A DNA stretch of 31,226 nucleotides from Crocinitomicaceae bacterium. Lineage in GTDB: Bacteria > Bacteroidota > Bacteroidia > Flavobacteriales_D > Crocinitomicaceae. The notes below the pieces were generated by a model. It was not told the DNA's origin, did no database searches, and saw nothing but the letters and a program-made list of their open reading frames with translations. Every line of letters begins with the position of its first letter. Positions within the stretch are counted from its first letter, which is position 1. The stretch is from positions 1 through 31,226 of the forward strand of contig JACJYW010000016.1 of the NCBI GenBank assembly GCA_020635955.1, written 5' to 3'. The position numbers were made by a program, and so were the translations under genes. Below are positions 1 through 9,339 of the stretch, piece after piece.

Positions 1-438
1 TGGATCGATCATATCACCAAAGGTCAATTTATTCCAATCAAGAAACTTTTGATTCCATGTAGCCTGTGCACCAAATAAGAATGAAAACTCTCTTGTTGCC
101 TGTAAGTGATAAGAATAAGCAAGGTTAATGGTAGACCAGTTAATGGTGTTTTTACCTGCCATATCATTTGTTACCTGCACACCAATACCTCCGTGAAGGA
201 TATTTACATATTGATCATAAGAGATCGTGTTTGTAACAAATGCTCCAGTCAAAGATGGCCATTGGTTTCTATAGTTCATACAAACTCTAGGACATCCATT
301 CGTTCCTGCCAGTGCCGGATTCAAATAGATCGGATTGGCATAGAATTGAGTAAACTCTGGATCTTGTCCAAAAGCCGAGCTACCTATTAAAAACGTCAGG
401 ATTACCGTAAATCCCGTATTTTTAAAACTTCTTTTCAT
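1..438 (-). CDS. PorP/SprF-like type IX secretion outer-membrane protein, N-terminal part (3' end outside window)
   Basis: Read on the minus strand from the ATG at 438-436, the frame stays open for 146 codons to the window edge, so the C-terminal part is missing. The product starts with a signal peptide (MKRSFKN, then a hydrophobic stretch ending SSAFGQ). It continues with EFTQFYANPIYLNPALAGT near residues 28-46, the typical start of PorP/SprF proteins, followed by alternating beta-strand-like segments (GIGVQVTNDMAG, INLAYSYHL). Family members are outer-membrane proteins tied to type IX secretion and gliding, often paired with a partner at the motor or with adhesins. The gene is divergent from porU, which supports the secretion context. 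Many paralogues exist per genome, so I give no specific symbol. Family assignment is confident; exact role is not. Confidence 0.85.
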   Translation of the reverse strand, partial: MKRSFKNTGFTVILTFLIGSSAFGQDPEFTQFYANPIYLNPALAGTNGCPRVCMNYRNQWPSLTGAFVTNTISYDQYVNILHGGIGVQVTNDMAGKNTINWSTINLAYSYHLQATREFSFLFGAQATWNQKFLDWNKLTFGDMIDP

Positions 439-577
439 TCAAAATAAATCAGATTCGAAAGGGTTTAACGTACCCCTTATACAAAAGGTTACACTAAATT
501 TCTTTCAAAGATTTGCAATAATAAATAATTTCGCTCGTTTTTAAAAGGAAATTTTTAGACTTATCTTCGTGATAAAA

Positions 578-3500
578 ATGAAATTCACCAAAATCCTATA
601 TCTATTTTTTGTTGCAGGGCTTGTTTTTACTATACCTTCAATGGTTTTTGGTCAGCAGAAAGAAATTCATTTTTTAACAACATGGAATAAGGAGGTAAAC
701 AAGTGTGTTCCCTGTGATTTTAACGAAATAGACCAACAAGTTTATTCATCCACGACTTTGGACCTTGGTAATCGTGGAAATTATAATTACTCATATCAGC
801 TCTTAGACGTTGAATTTAAAGAGGTTGACTTGCCATCATATTATGATAAAAAAGCTTTATCCAAAAACATTGACTTGAGTATTGATTTCAGCATATCCAG
901 GAGTCAAAATTTTATAACCGCAACATATCATCCTATAATTCTTCAAAATGGTATACCTAAACTGATTGAGAAATTGACTGTGCTCGTTAGTTATGAAGCA
1001 AATGAAATGATCGGACATGACAGAGCGGCAACATTCGCATCTTCGTCTGTTCTATCTGGCGGTGACTGGTATAAAATTGGAGTTGACAGGTCGGGAGTAT
1101 TTAAAATTGATTATAGTTTCCTTAATTCTATAGGAGTTAATGTCTCTGGTCTAAATCCTAACCACATTAATATTTATGGTAATCACTTTCCGGAAATGCC
1201 AATATATAATTATCAGTACAGACCGGATGATCTTCTTAAGAATGCTATATACATAAGCGGAGATGGTGATAATTCATTTGATGCTTCAGACTATATTTTA
1301 TTTTATGCTTCAGGACCGGATGTCGTTATTCCTAATACCTATGATTTTCAAGTGGAGAAAAATCACTTGGATTCACTAAGCTATTATTTTATTCACATTT
1401 CTTCAGCAGATACCCCTAAGCGTATAGGGTCGGTTAATAACTCTGTAAATACAGTTACACATTCTGTTTCTTCATTCAATGATTATTATCTACATGAAAA
1501 CAATGATGAGAATTTACTTAAGTCTGGAGAAAAATGGTTTGGAGAATTCTTTGATATTGAGTTGACTAAATCTTTTTCTGTTCCTCTTACGGATCTAAAT
1601 ACTGCTTCTCCTATTCAAATGAAAACTGTTTTAGCCTCAGAAGTAAAAAGTGGCACAGGGAGCTTGCAGGTTATGGTGAATGGGGTACAACAAGATAATA
1701 TATCCTGTAGCACATTCTCCGGGTCTTTAACTGTTGCAATGCTTAACAACAGTACGGTTAATTTTACATCCTCAACGGGGTCGTTATCTGTTACATTGAA
1801 CTTTAATAGATCCAGTCCGGCTTCAACGGCATGGCTAGATTATATGCTTTTCAATTATGAACGCAATGCTACCTTAGCTTCTGATCAAATATTAATTCGA
1901 GATATTCCTTCCGTTGGGATAGGAAATGTTGTTCAATATTCTGTTGCTTCATCATCTGCAGCCTCACAATTTTGGGAAGTAACTGATCCCTCAAATGCAG
2001 CAAAGATCAATGGGTCACTGGCAGGTTCAAACTACACTTTTTCGCTTGATGCCGATTCATTAAGATCAATAGTTGCTTTCAATACAAATCAAGCATATAC
2101 GCCATTATTCCTAAAGAAAATTTCAAATCAAAATTTACATGCTTTATCTCAAGTAGAGTATGTTATAGTAGCTCATGAATCATTGATTGAACAAGCAAAT
2201 AGATTGGCTGATTTACACAGAGCACATGGTATGTCAGTTCATGTGGCAGATATTCAACAGGTTTATAATGAATTTAGTGGTGGTATGGCAGACCCAATTG
2301 CGATCAGATGGTTTGTCAAGATGTTTTATGACAGAGCAGCAGGCGACCCAAATCTTATGCCTAAATATTTGTGCTTATTCGGAGATGGAAGTTATGATCC
2401 CTTGAACAGAATTGAAGGTAATAATTACTTACTACCTACTTATCAAAGTCCCGGGGGTGGGTCAAATGTTAATTATTCCGAATCATTTACCTCTGATGAT
2501 TTTTTTGGTATTCTGGATGATTCAGAACAAATGCTGCCGTCTGATATGATTGATGTTGGTGTTGGAAGGATTCCGGTTTCAGATCTTGCAAATGCTAAAC
2601 AAGTGGTCGATAAAATTGAGCACTATATGAATTTTGGTTCTTATTTGTATAGTAATGTCCCATCTGTACAAACAGATGAAAATGGTTATGCTTCAACATT
2701 TGGAGATTGGCGAAATAAATTAGTATTGATGGCAGATGATGAGAATAGCGGAACGTTTGTAACAGATTGCGAAGAATTGAGCGATTCTACAGAAGAACTG
2801 TATCCTGAAATGAATGTTGTTAAAATATACCTTGATGCTTATAAACAGCTTATCACTTCAGGAGGTCAACGTTATCCGGAGGTAGTGGAAGCAGTAAATC
2901 AAAATATAACGAGAGGAGCACTCGTTTTCAATTATGTCGGTCATGGTGGTGAAACCGGATTAACATTGGAAAGAGCGGTTACCTACGCTATGATTGAAAA
3001 TTGGGTCAATGTAAATAATATGTGTGTTTTCATTTCTGCTACTTGTGAATTCAGTCGTTTTGATGATATGGAAAGAGAATCTGCAGGTGAAAGGACATTG
3101 ACATCTCCTTACGGCGGAGCGGTTGGTTTATTGACCACAACACGATTGGTTTATATCTCATTGAATAGTGAGTTGGTGAGAAAACTATATACCGTTCTTT
3201 TTGCTGAGGAGAATGGCGAGCCTTTAGCCTTAGGAGAGATTATTAGGAGAACAAAAAATATCACCTCTAATACCAACAATAAACGAAATTTCACACTCCT
3301 TGGTGATCCTGCTCTTAAGCTTGGTAAGCCTGATCCATTGATCGTTACCGATAGTGTAAATGGTGTGAGCATTACCGCAACGAACGATACATTAAAGGCG
3401 CTTTCGAAAGTGACAATTTCAGGGCATGTTGGAGATGCAGGTGGAAATCTGATGTCTTCTTATAATGGAATTGTCTACCCAACTGTTTATGATAAGAAAA

Positions 3501-4411
3501 AGATCAAAAAGACTTTGGGACAAGATCTTCAGTCACCGGTACTGAGTTTTGATACACAAACAAATATTATTTATAAAGGTAAAGCTACAGTAACCAATGG
3601 TTATTTTAAGTTTTCATTTGTTGTACCAAAAGACATAGACTATTCAATAGGTAAGGGAAAAATATCCTACTATTCTCATGACAGTAATTCTAATAATTAT
3701 GGATATGACACAACTATTTTAGTTGGAGGTGTAGACCCCAATGGAATTGTGGATAACGTTGGTCCTGATATTACTTTATATATGAACGATCCAAATTTCG
3801 CCAATGGAGGATTAACAGATGAATCTCCATTGTTTATTGCAGAAGTGGTAGATGAGAACGGTATCAATACTACTGGTAACGGTATAGGTCACGATATTAC
3901 ACTGATTGTAGATGGAAATACATCAGATCCTATTATTTTGAATAATTATTATGAAGCGGATCTAGACACTTATCAAAGTGGTAAAGTAACTTATCAGTTC
4001 AATGGTCTTGAACCAGGTCCTCATTCACTTGTTTTTAAGGTTTGGGATGTAAATAACAATTCAGCTGAGGCTACTTTAGATTTTGTGGTTGTCGAAGAAC
4101 AGGATATTGGAATATCACACCTCCTTAATTATCCAAATCCTTTCACCACGAATACTGATTTCTTTTTTGAGCATAATCAGATAAGCACTTCAATGGATGT
4201 TAAGATCGAGATTTTCACTGTTTCAGGTAAACTCGTGAAAACAATTATTGAAAATGTGAATACAAGCGGTTTCAGAAGCGAGGGAATCAACTGGAATGGA
4301 AGAGATGATTATGGGGATAAATTGGCAAGAGGAGTTTATGTCTATAAACTGTCAATTGAAACGGCAGAGGGAAAAAGAGCGCATGCATTGGAAAAGTTGG
4401 TCATTTTATAA
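578..4411 (+). CDS. porU: Type IX secretion sortase PorU (C25-type cysteine protease)
   Basis: Predicted 1277-residue secreted protease, the sortase that cleaves C-terminal signals of type IX cargo at the cell surface. A signal peptide (KILYLFFVAGLVFTIPSMVFG) ends just before QQ. The middle carries the gingipain-like C25 fold: YVIVAHESL near residue 527, LCLFGDGSYDP, then the probable catalytic His789 in NYVGHGGETG and Cys823 in FISATCEFSRF. The C-terminus (NYPNPF, then KIEIFTVSGKLVKTI and LARGVYVYKL) is a FlgD-like CTD, as expected for PorU. I chose ATG 578 over the in-frame GTG at 569 because it places the signal peptide properly and is preceded by TATCTTCG (562-569), a one-mismatch match to TAnnTTTG. 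porV follows after 57 bp, the usual partner arrangement. Confidence 0.93.
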   Translation: MKFTKILYLFFVAGLVFTIPSMVFGQQKEIHFLTTWNKEVNKCVPCDFNEIDQQVYSSTTLDLGNRGNYNYSYQLLDVEFKEVDLPSYYDKKALSKNIDLSIDFSISRSQNFITATYHPIILQNGIPKLIEKLTVLVSYEANEMIGHDRAATFASSSVLSGGDWYKIGVDRSGVFKIDYSFLNSIGVNVSGLNPNHINIYGNHFPEMPIYNYQYRPDDLLKNAIYISGDGDNSFDASDYILFYASGPDVVIPNTYDFQVEKNHLDSLSYYFIHISSADTPKRIGSVNNSVNTVTHSVSSFNDYYLHENNDENLLKSGEKWFGEFFDIELTKSFSVPLTDLNTASPIQMKTVLASEVKSGTGSLQVMVNGVQQDNISCSTFSGSLTVAMLNNSTVNFTSSTGSLSVTLNFNRSSPASTAWLDYMLFNYERNATLASDQILIRDIPSVGIGNVVQYSVASSSAASQFWEVTDPSNAAKINGSLAGSNYTFSLDADSLRSIVAFNTNQAYTPLFLKKISNQNLHALSQVEYVIVAHESLIEQANRLADLHRAHGMSVHVADIQQVYNEFSGGMADPIAIRWFVKMFYDRAAGDPNLMPKYLCLFGDGSYDPLNRIEGNNYLLPTYQSPGGGSNVNYSESFTSDDFFGILDDSEQMLPSDMIDVGVGRIPVSDLANAKQVVDKIEHYMNFGSYLYSNVPSVQTDENGYASTFGDWRNKLVLMADDENSGTFVTDCEELSDSTEELYPEMNVVKIYLDAYKQLITSGGQRYPEVVEAVNQNITRGALVFNYVGHGGETGLTLERAVTYAMIENWVNVNNMCVFISATCEFSRFDDMERESAGERTLTSPYGGAVGLLTTTRLVYISLNSELVRKLYTVLFAEENGEPLALGEIIRRTKNITSNTNNKRNFTLLGDPALKLGKPDPLIVTDSVNGVSITATNDTLKALSKVTISGHVGDAGGNLMSSYNGIVYPTVYDKKKIKKTLGQDLQSPVLSFDTQTNIIYKGKATVTNGYFKFSFVVPKDIDYSIGKGKISYYSHDSNSNNYGYDTTILVGGVDPNGIVDNVGPDITLYMNDPNFANGGLTDESPLFIAEVVDENGINTTGNGIGHDITLIVDGNTSDPIILNNYYEADLDTYQSGKVTYQFNGLEPGPHSLVFKVWDVNNNSAEATLDFVVVEEQDIGISHLLNYPNPFTTNTDFFFEHNQISTSMDVKIEIFTVSGKLVKTIIENVNTSGFRSEGINWNGRDDYGDKLARGVYVYKLSIETAEGKRAHALEKLVIL

Positions 4412-4440
4412 ACTAATACAATATCCTTTTCGTTATTGCG

Positions 4441-4448
4441 TATATTTG
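4441..4448 (+). promoter_or_regulatory. Candidate -7 promoter box for porV
   Basis: TATATTTG matches the Bacteroidota -7 consensus TAnnTTTG perfectly and lies 20 nt before the porV ATG, in the porU-porV gap. No TTG -33 element sits at the usual distance, so the site is plausible but incomplete. It would let porV be expressed apart from porU. Confidence 0.4.
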
Positions 4449-4468
4449 TAGGATCATTTAAAACCAAA

Positions 4469-5701
4469 ATGAAGAAGTTAATAGGGATAATTATTACGGG
4501 ATTGATAGGGTTTACAACCAATGCACAGAACCTGAATCAAACTGAAAAGGCGCAGCAAATTCAATTAAATACAATTACAACTGCCGTACCTTTTTTAATT
4601 ATTACTCCTGATTCAAGATCTGGTGCATTGGGTGATGTAGGTGCCGCTATTTCTCCTGATGCTAACTCTTTTCATTGGAATACTTCAAAATTGGTTTTCT
4701 CAAAAGAAAAGGCTGAATTTTCTGCCTCATATTCTCCCTGGCTAAGACAATTAGTAGATGATATACACCTTTCCTATATTGCAGGATATGGGAAAATTGG
4801 TAAACGTCACGCTATTGGAGGATCACTTAGATATTTTTCTTTAGGTAATATCACGTTCACCAATAATGTAGGTCAGGTAATTCGAGATTTCAATCCTAAT
4901 GAGTTTGAAGTTTTAGGTGGCTATGCCTTCAAATTGTCAGATAGAAGCTCTGTTGGTATGAATGCTAAGTTCGTTTATTCAAACCTAACAGGAGGAACTA
5001 ATGTAGGTAATGTAGGATCAAAAGCTGGTTTAGCTGGAGCTGTCGATATTTCTTACAGCTGGTTCAATGATGAATTATCTATTGGAAATACGGATGCTAC
5101 GCTTTCCTTTGGATCTGCTATCTCTAACATTGGTAATAAGGTAGCTTACACAGTTGATTCAGAAAGAGATTTCTTACCAACGAATTTAAGACTTGGAACT
5201 GCGTTAAAAATGGAGTTCGATAAATACAATTCGTTAACTGCGGCATTCGATATTAATAAATTGTTAGTGCCAACTCCACCAAAATATGGAGGTACAGGAC
5301 AAATAGTTTCTGGTAAAGATCCGAATGTAGGTGTTGTAACTGGAATGTTACAATCATTTTATGACGCTCCTGGTTTGGTTACGTATGATGCTAACGGAGA
5401 CTCAAGTGTTGTAAAAAACAGCAGATTTAAAGAAGAGTTGAATGAGATCAATTTTGGTCTGGGAGTTGAATATTGGTATAGTAATATTCTAGCTGTGAGA
5501 ACCGGGTTTTTCCATGAGCACGCTTCAAAAGGTAATAGAAAATACCTGACGTTCGGAGCAGGGATTTATTTTGGGGTTTTTGGATTAGATGTTTCTTATT
5601 TAGCATCAGTTACACAAAATAATCCATTGGCTAATACTGTTAGATTTTCTCTGAAATTCAAATTCGGAGATAAAAAAGATCAGCCAGGTGGCGCAGAATA
5701 A
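4469..5701 (+). CDS. porV: Type IX secretion outer-membrane shuttle protein PorV (LptO)
   Basis: 410-residue beta-barrel protein of the PorV family, which carries secreted substrates from the translocon to the PorU sortase. The signal peptide (MKKLIGIIITGLIGFTTNAQ) is followed by LIITPDSRSGALGDVGAA, the family hallmark at the mature N-terminus. SFHWNTSKLVFSKEKAEFS and SYSPWLRQLVDDIHLSYIAG are also typical, and NPLANTVRFSLKFKFG gives a C-terminal amphipathic strand. ATG 4469 is preferred to the in-frame TTG 4436 because the hydrophobic signal core starts right after it. Its last 14 bp overlap ispF. A short tail after the last strand (DKKDQPGGAE) lies just upstream of the overlap and may be a by-product of the local duplication described in the findings. 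Confidence 0.92.
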   Translation: MKKLIGIIITGLIGFTTNAQNLNQTEKAQQIQLNTITTAVPFLIITPDSRSGALGDVGAAISPDANSFHWNTSKLVFSKEKAEFSASYSPWLRQLVDDIHLSYIAGYGKIGKRHAIGGSLRYFSLGNITFTNNVGQVIRDFNPNEFEVLGGYAFKLSDRSSVGMNAKFVYSNLTGGTNVGNVGSKAGLAGAVDISYSWFNDELSIGNTDATLSFGSAISNIGNKVAYTVDSERDFLPTNLRLGTALKMEFDKYNSLTAAFDINKLLVPTPPKYGGTGQIVSGKDPNVGVVTGMLQSFYDAPGLVTYDANGDSSVVKNSRFKEELNEINFGLGVEYWYSNILAVRTGFFHEHASKGNRKYLTFGAGIYFGVFGLDVSYLASVTQNNPLANTVRFSLKFKFGDKKDQPGGAE

Positions 5702-6191
5702 TCCATTAGCAAATTTCAGAATTGGATTTGGGGTTGATATTCATCAACTCGTTGAAGACAGACCATTATTTATTGGTGGTGTAAAGATCGATTCACCAAA
5801 AGGAGCATTAGGTCATTCAGACGCAGATGTTCTTTTACATGCAATTTGTGATGCTTTGCTAGGAGCTTTGGCACTAGGAGATATAGGTCAACATTTCCCA
5901 GATACTGATCCCCAATACAAGGGTATAGAGAGTAAGATCCTTCTGACAAAGACATATCATCTGATTCGAGAAAACGGCTATGTGCTCGGAAACCTTGATT
6001 CAACTGTGCTATTGGAGTCACCTAAATTAAGTCCATACATCTCGGAAATGAGAGAAATTATTGCCGAAATATTAAAGGTAGAAATAAGCCAGATTTCTAT
6101 AAAAGCTACCAGAGGTGAAAAAATGGGTTATATCGGAAATAGTCAAGGTATTCAAGCCTATTGTACGGCCTTGGTGTTCAAACAATCCTAA
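5688..6191 (+). CDS. ispF: 2-C-methyl-D-erythritol 2,4-cyclodiphosphate synthase IspF
   Basis: Enzyme of the MEP isoprenoid pathway that cyclises the CDP-methylerythritol phosphate intermediate with release of CMP. Hallmarks seen: RIGFGVDIHQL (metal-binding Asp and His), GHSDADVLLHAICDALLGA (third metal-ligand His), GDIGQHFPDTDP, and IKATRGEKMGYIG near the C-terminus. The 167 residues are slightly longer than the usual ~158 because the only visible start is GTG 5688, inside the porV 3' end, which adds MAQNNPLAN before the conserved FRIGFG. No ATG exists between there and the conserved block. The 14-bp overlap suggests translational coupling to porV. Confidence 0.93.
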   Translation: MAQNNPLANFRIGFGVDIHQLVEDRPLFIGGVKIDSPKGALGHSDADVLLHAICDALLGALALGDIGQHFPDTDPQYKGIESKILLTKTYHLIRENGYVLGNLDSTVLLESPKLSPYISEMREIIAEILKVEISQISIKATRGEKMGYIGNSQGIQAYCTALVFKQS

Positions 6192-6287
6192 TATCTGTAA
6201 CAAGGCACTTTTTTAGTATTCAGGTGCACATAATAATTGTCTAAAATTCTTTTCAAAATTGTCGACTGCTTTAACTATTTTAGATCA

Positions 6288-9200
6288 ATGTTAAAAGCCT
6301 GGTTCGTAGCAATAAGTCTTGGAGTGCAATTGATCATTTTTGGTCAGGCCTATAATTTTCAGGAAATATCTGTTCATGAAGGATTGCCTCAATCTCAGGC
6401 TTATGCCATATTATTTGATTCTTCGCAACATGCCTGGATAGGTACTCAAGGCGGGGGGGTGTGCAGATATGATGGTTCAGACTTTGAATATTATACAAAA
6501 CAAGATTCCCTCATTTCCAACAGGATCTATGTTATTAAACTTATCAATAATGAGATTTGGATTGGGCAAAAAGGAGGTGTTACTGTATTTGATCAGGAAG
6601 CCCATTTTATCAAGAACTATAGATTACCCACTCCTCAATTGGTAGTACAGGATATTACTTCTTTCGAAAATGTAATTTATGTAGCCACTGAAGATGGACT
6701 TTATAGGATTCAAGGAGATAATATCGAGTTTGACGAAACGAATGTGACATTGAATCATATCAATATTTATTCCTTTTTTGTAGCCGATAATGAATTGTGG
6801 CTGTGTAGCATAAAAGGTTTGCTCAACTATAAAAAACCTTTAAGTAAACTGAATAAGGCCAAAGGTTTATCTGCAGATCAGGTACAATGCGCAACCGTTT
6901 TTGGTGATTTTTGGGTCATTGGAACTTATGGAGGAGGGGTAGAGGTATATAGTCCAATTGAAGGTGTTTTAAAAGCGAATCCATTCGAAGAATTAAACGA
7001 AGAGATTATCCTATCACTCTTTGTAGCAAACAATACTGAATTATGGATAGGGACTATGAACAATGGGATATATGTCTATAATCGAAAAGATGGAAACCTA
7101 AGAAATTATAAAACCACCAATGGATTATCGAATAATCATGTTCGTGCAATACAAGCGGATGTTTGGGATAACATATGGATTGGAACCTCAGGAGGAGGTG
7201 TTTCAGTTTTCCAGAACAGTCCTTTTATACAATACAATACTTCTTCGGGTTTAAATGGTAATTATGTTTATGCGGAATTGAAAAGTAGGCGAAATGATCT
7301 TTGGGTTGCTACGGAAGGCACTGCAGTAGTGAGAATTAATGACACTTCAGTCGTGACTTTTGATGAAGAGTATGGGTTTGTATCTGAAAAGGTCAAAGTG
7401 TTGTTTGAAGATCTGAATGGAGATATTTGGATTGGAACTGAAGGCAAAGGCTTAGGGATTTACTCTCCTTTTGACGGAAAAGACACTGTTTATAGATTTA
7501 CATCAGATAATGGGCTTCCATCCGATTGGATCAAATGTATAACACAAGATCCTTCAACAAAGACAATATATATTGGAACCGGAGGTGGAGGCCTATGCAA
7601 GGTGAATAAAGATTGGCAATTTCCAATTCAGGTTTCATTTAAAAAAGTGAAGCCTTCTAATGTAGATTTGCCTGATCGCTTTTCATCTTTAGATTACATC
7701 AATAAACAGCTGTGGTTCACCTCTTCTGAAAAGTACTTCGGATATTATCAGAACAACAAAGCTTTGATAATGACTTCAGGTACTGCAACTTATAGAAATT
7801 GTCAGGGTGTTTACAATAAAAGATGGCTGGGCAGTGCAGATGATGGAATTTTGGAAATTACCATGGAGGGAGATTCAATTGGAGATCAAAAATGGATAAC
7901 AGTTGCAGATGGACTAAGCTCTAACAATATCTACCAATTGATCTATAGCGATTCTGTTTTGTGGGTAGGAACTGAAAAAGGTTTGGATAAATTATCACTT
8001 GATTCGAATTTCAATATTTCATCTATTCAACATTTCGGCTATGAAGAAGGGTTTGAAGGATTAGAAACTAACATCAATGCAGCCCATATTGATCCGTCAG
8101 GGAATTTATGGTTCGGAACTGTTAATGGCCTTTATCAATATCAAGGTGGGGGAGTCAATTATTCACAAAGAAAACCTCCCGTTCTTAGGTTGAATGACTT
8201 CAGTATTTTTTATGAATCCATTGAAAAAACAGAGTTTGCGGATTTTTATGAAGATGGCAAAATGGTGAAGCCCCTTTTGCTGCCGTATGACATGAACCAT
8301 ATTGGATTTATGTTCAAAGCAATTCATTATACCTACACAAAGAATATAAGATATCGTTGGAAATTAACTGGAGCAGATCCTGACTGGACACCAGCTTCAA
8401 CGATTACTACGGCAACATATAGCAATCTGCCTCCGGGGAAATATGAATTTGAAGTTAAAGCTTCAATCGATAACAATTGGGATGTTGAACCTGTTTCTAT
8501 TTCATTCGAAATTGATGAGCCATATTATGAAAAATCATGGTTCAAAGCTATGTACTATTCTGCCATTGGGTTCGTGGTCTTGTTGATCGTGCTTGTCATT
8601 GTAATGAGGCTACGTAGAAAGAATCGTGCGCTAAGAGAAAAGTTTGAACTGGAAAAGAACATGATAGAGTTAGAGCAAAAGGCATTGAGATTACAAATGA
8701 ATCCTCATTTTATTTTTAACGTTCTCACCTCCATCCATAATCTTATCATTCTTAATGAATCTGATAAAGCTCGTTATGCACTAGCCAAGTTCTCTAAACT
8801 AATGCGAAGAGTTTTAGAGAATTCTCGTGAAAAATTCATTTCTATTGATGATGAGATCGATACACTTGAGAATTATGTACAATTAGAAAAACTAACATCC
8901 AATTTAGATATTGAATTGGTGATAGAATTAGATGAAGATATTGATGCTGCCGAAGAGATACTTCCTCCACTCATGATTCAGCCTTTTGTTGAAAATGCTA
9001 TAATTCATGGGTTGAAGGATTTGAATAAAACGGGGGTCATAAAAGTTGGGTTTAAACTCTTGAATGAACATCTACTTGAATGTTATGTGGAGGATAATGG
9101 TAAAGGGAGAATGGCCGCGTCTGAGATCAACTCTCAAAAGGAAAATTATCATAAATCAACTGCCCTAAGAGTAACACAGGAAAGATTAGCTGGTTTAAAC

Positions 9201-9296
9201 AAAGAGGCAGACTTTGTTCCATTTGAAATAATTGATCTAAAAGATGAAAAGGGAGATCCATCAGGAACTAAGGTTGTTTTTAGATTATCCATTTAA
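6288..9296 (+). CDS. Two-component sensor: periplasmic propeller, Y_Y_Y domain, LytS-type histidine kinase
   Basis: 1002-residue membrane sensor. A signal peptide or anchor (AWFVAISLGVQLIIFGQ) precedes about 650 residues of propeller repeats with recurring WIGT-type blades (AWIGTQGGGVCRYDG, ELWIGTMNNGIYVYN, NIWIGTSGGGVSVF, DIWIGTEGKGLGIY). A Y_Y_Y-like domain follows at roughly 675-745 (RYRWKLTGADPDW, LPPGKYEFEVKAS), then one membrane helix near 757-778. The cytoplasmic His_kinase (LytS/YehU class) contains MNPHFIFNVLTSIHN with probable phospho-acceptor His807, an N-box IQPFVENAIIHGL, and YVEDNGKG. ATG 6288 is chosen over TTG 6237 because the signal sequence starts there. Proteins of this class usually signal to LytTR response regulators; none is in the window, so the partner is elsewhere. 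The ligand is unknown. Confidence 0.88.
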   Translation: MLKAWFVAISLGVQLIIFGQAYNFQEISVHEGLPQSQAYAILFDSSQHAWIGTQGGGVCRYDGSDFEYYTKQDSLISNRIYVIKLINNEIWIGQKGGVTVFDQEAHFIKNYRLPTPQLVVQDITSFENVIYVATEDGLYRIQGDNIEFDETNVTLNHINIYSFFVADNELWLCSIKGLLNYKKPLSKLNKAKGLSADQVQCATVFGDFWVIGTYGGGVEVYSPIEGVLKANPFEELNEEIILSLFVANNTELWIGTMNNGIYVYNRKDGNLRNYKTTNGLSNNHVRAIQADVWDNIWIGTSGGGVSVFQNSPFIQYNTSSGLNGNYVYAELKSRRNDLWVATEGTAVVRINDTSVVTFDEEYGFVSEKVKVLFEDLNGDIWIGTEGKGLGIYSPFDGKDTVYRFTSDNGLPSDWIKCITQDPSTKTIYIGTGGGGLCKVNKDWQFPIQVSFKKVKPSNVDLPDRFSSLDYINKQLWFTSSEKYFGYYQNNKALIMTSGTATYRNCQGVYNKRWLGSADDGILEITMEGDSIGDQKWITVADGLSSNNIYQLIYSDSVLWVGTEKGLDKLSLDSNFNISSIQHFGYEEGFEGLETNINAAHIDPSGNLWFGTVNGLYQYQGGGVNYSQRKPPVLRLNDFSIFYESIEKTEFADFYEDGKMVKPLLLPYDMNHIGFMFKAIHYTYTKNIRYRWKLTGADPDWTPASTITTATYSNLPPGKYEFEVKASIDNNWDVEPVSISFEIDEPYYEKSWFKAMYYSAIGFVVLLIVLVIVMRLRRKNRALREKFELEKNMIELEQKALRLQMNPHFIFNVLTSIHNLIILNESDKARYALAKFSKLMRRVLENSREKFISIDDEIDTLENYVQLEKLTSNLDIELVIELDEDIDAAEEILPPLMIQPFVENAIIHGLKDLNKTGVIKVGFKLLNEHLLECYVEDNGKGRMAASEINSQKENYHKSTALRVTQERLAGLNKEADFVPFEIIDLKDEKGDPSGTKVVFRLSI

Positions 9297-9303
9297 AGTA
9301 AAA

Positions 9304-9338
9304 CCTAACACCTAACACCTAACACCTAACACCTAACA
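9304..9338. repeat. Five perfect tandem copies of a 7-bp repeat (CCTAACA)
   Basis: Five uninterrupted heptamers fill most of the 43-bp convergent gap between the histidine kinase stop (9296) and the helicase stop (9340). On the minus strand the unit reads TTAGGTG, sharing the 7-bp period and TTAG core with the arrays at 25974-26077 and around 30745-31164. No inverted partner array and no T-tract terminator is seen here. Confidence 0.95.
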
Positions 9339-9339
9339 G

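Noticed and set aside
106..390. Plus-strand open frame of 94 codons
   Set aside because: Antisense to the PorP/SprF-like gene, whose minus-strand reading has a signal peptide and family motifs.
6237..6287. TTG-initiated N-terminal extension of the histidine kinase
   Set aside because: The signal peptide begins at ATG 6288; the added 17 residues would displace it and have no support.
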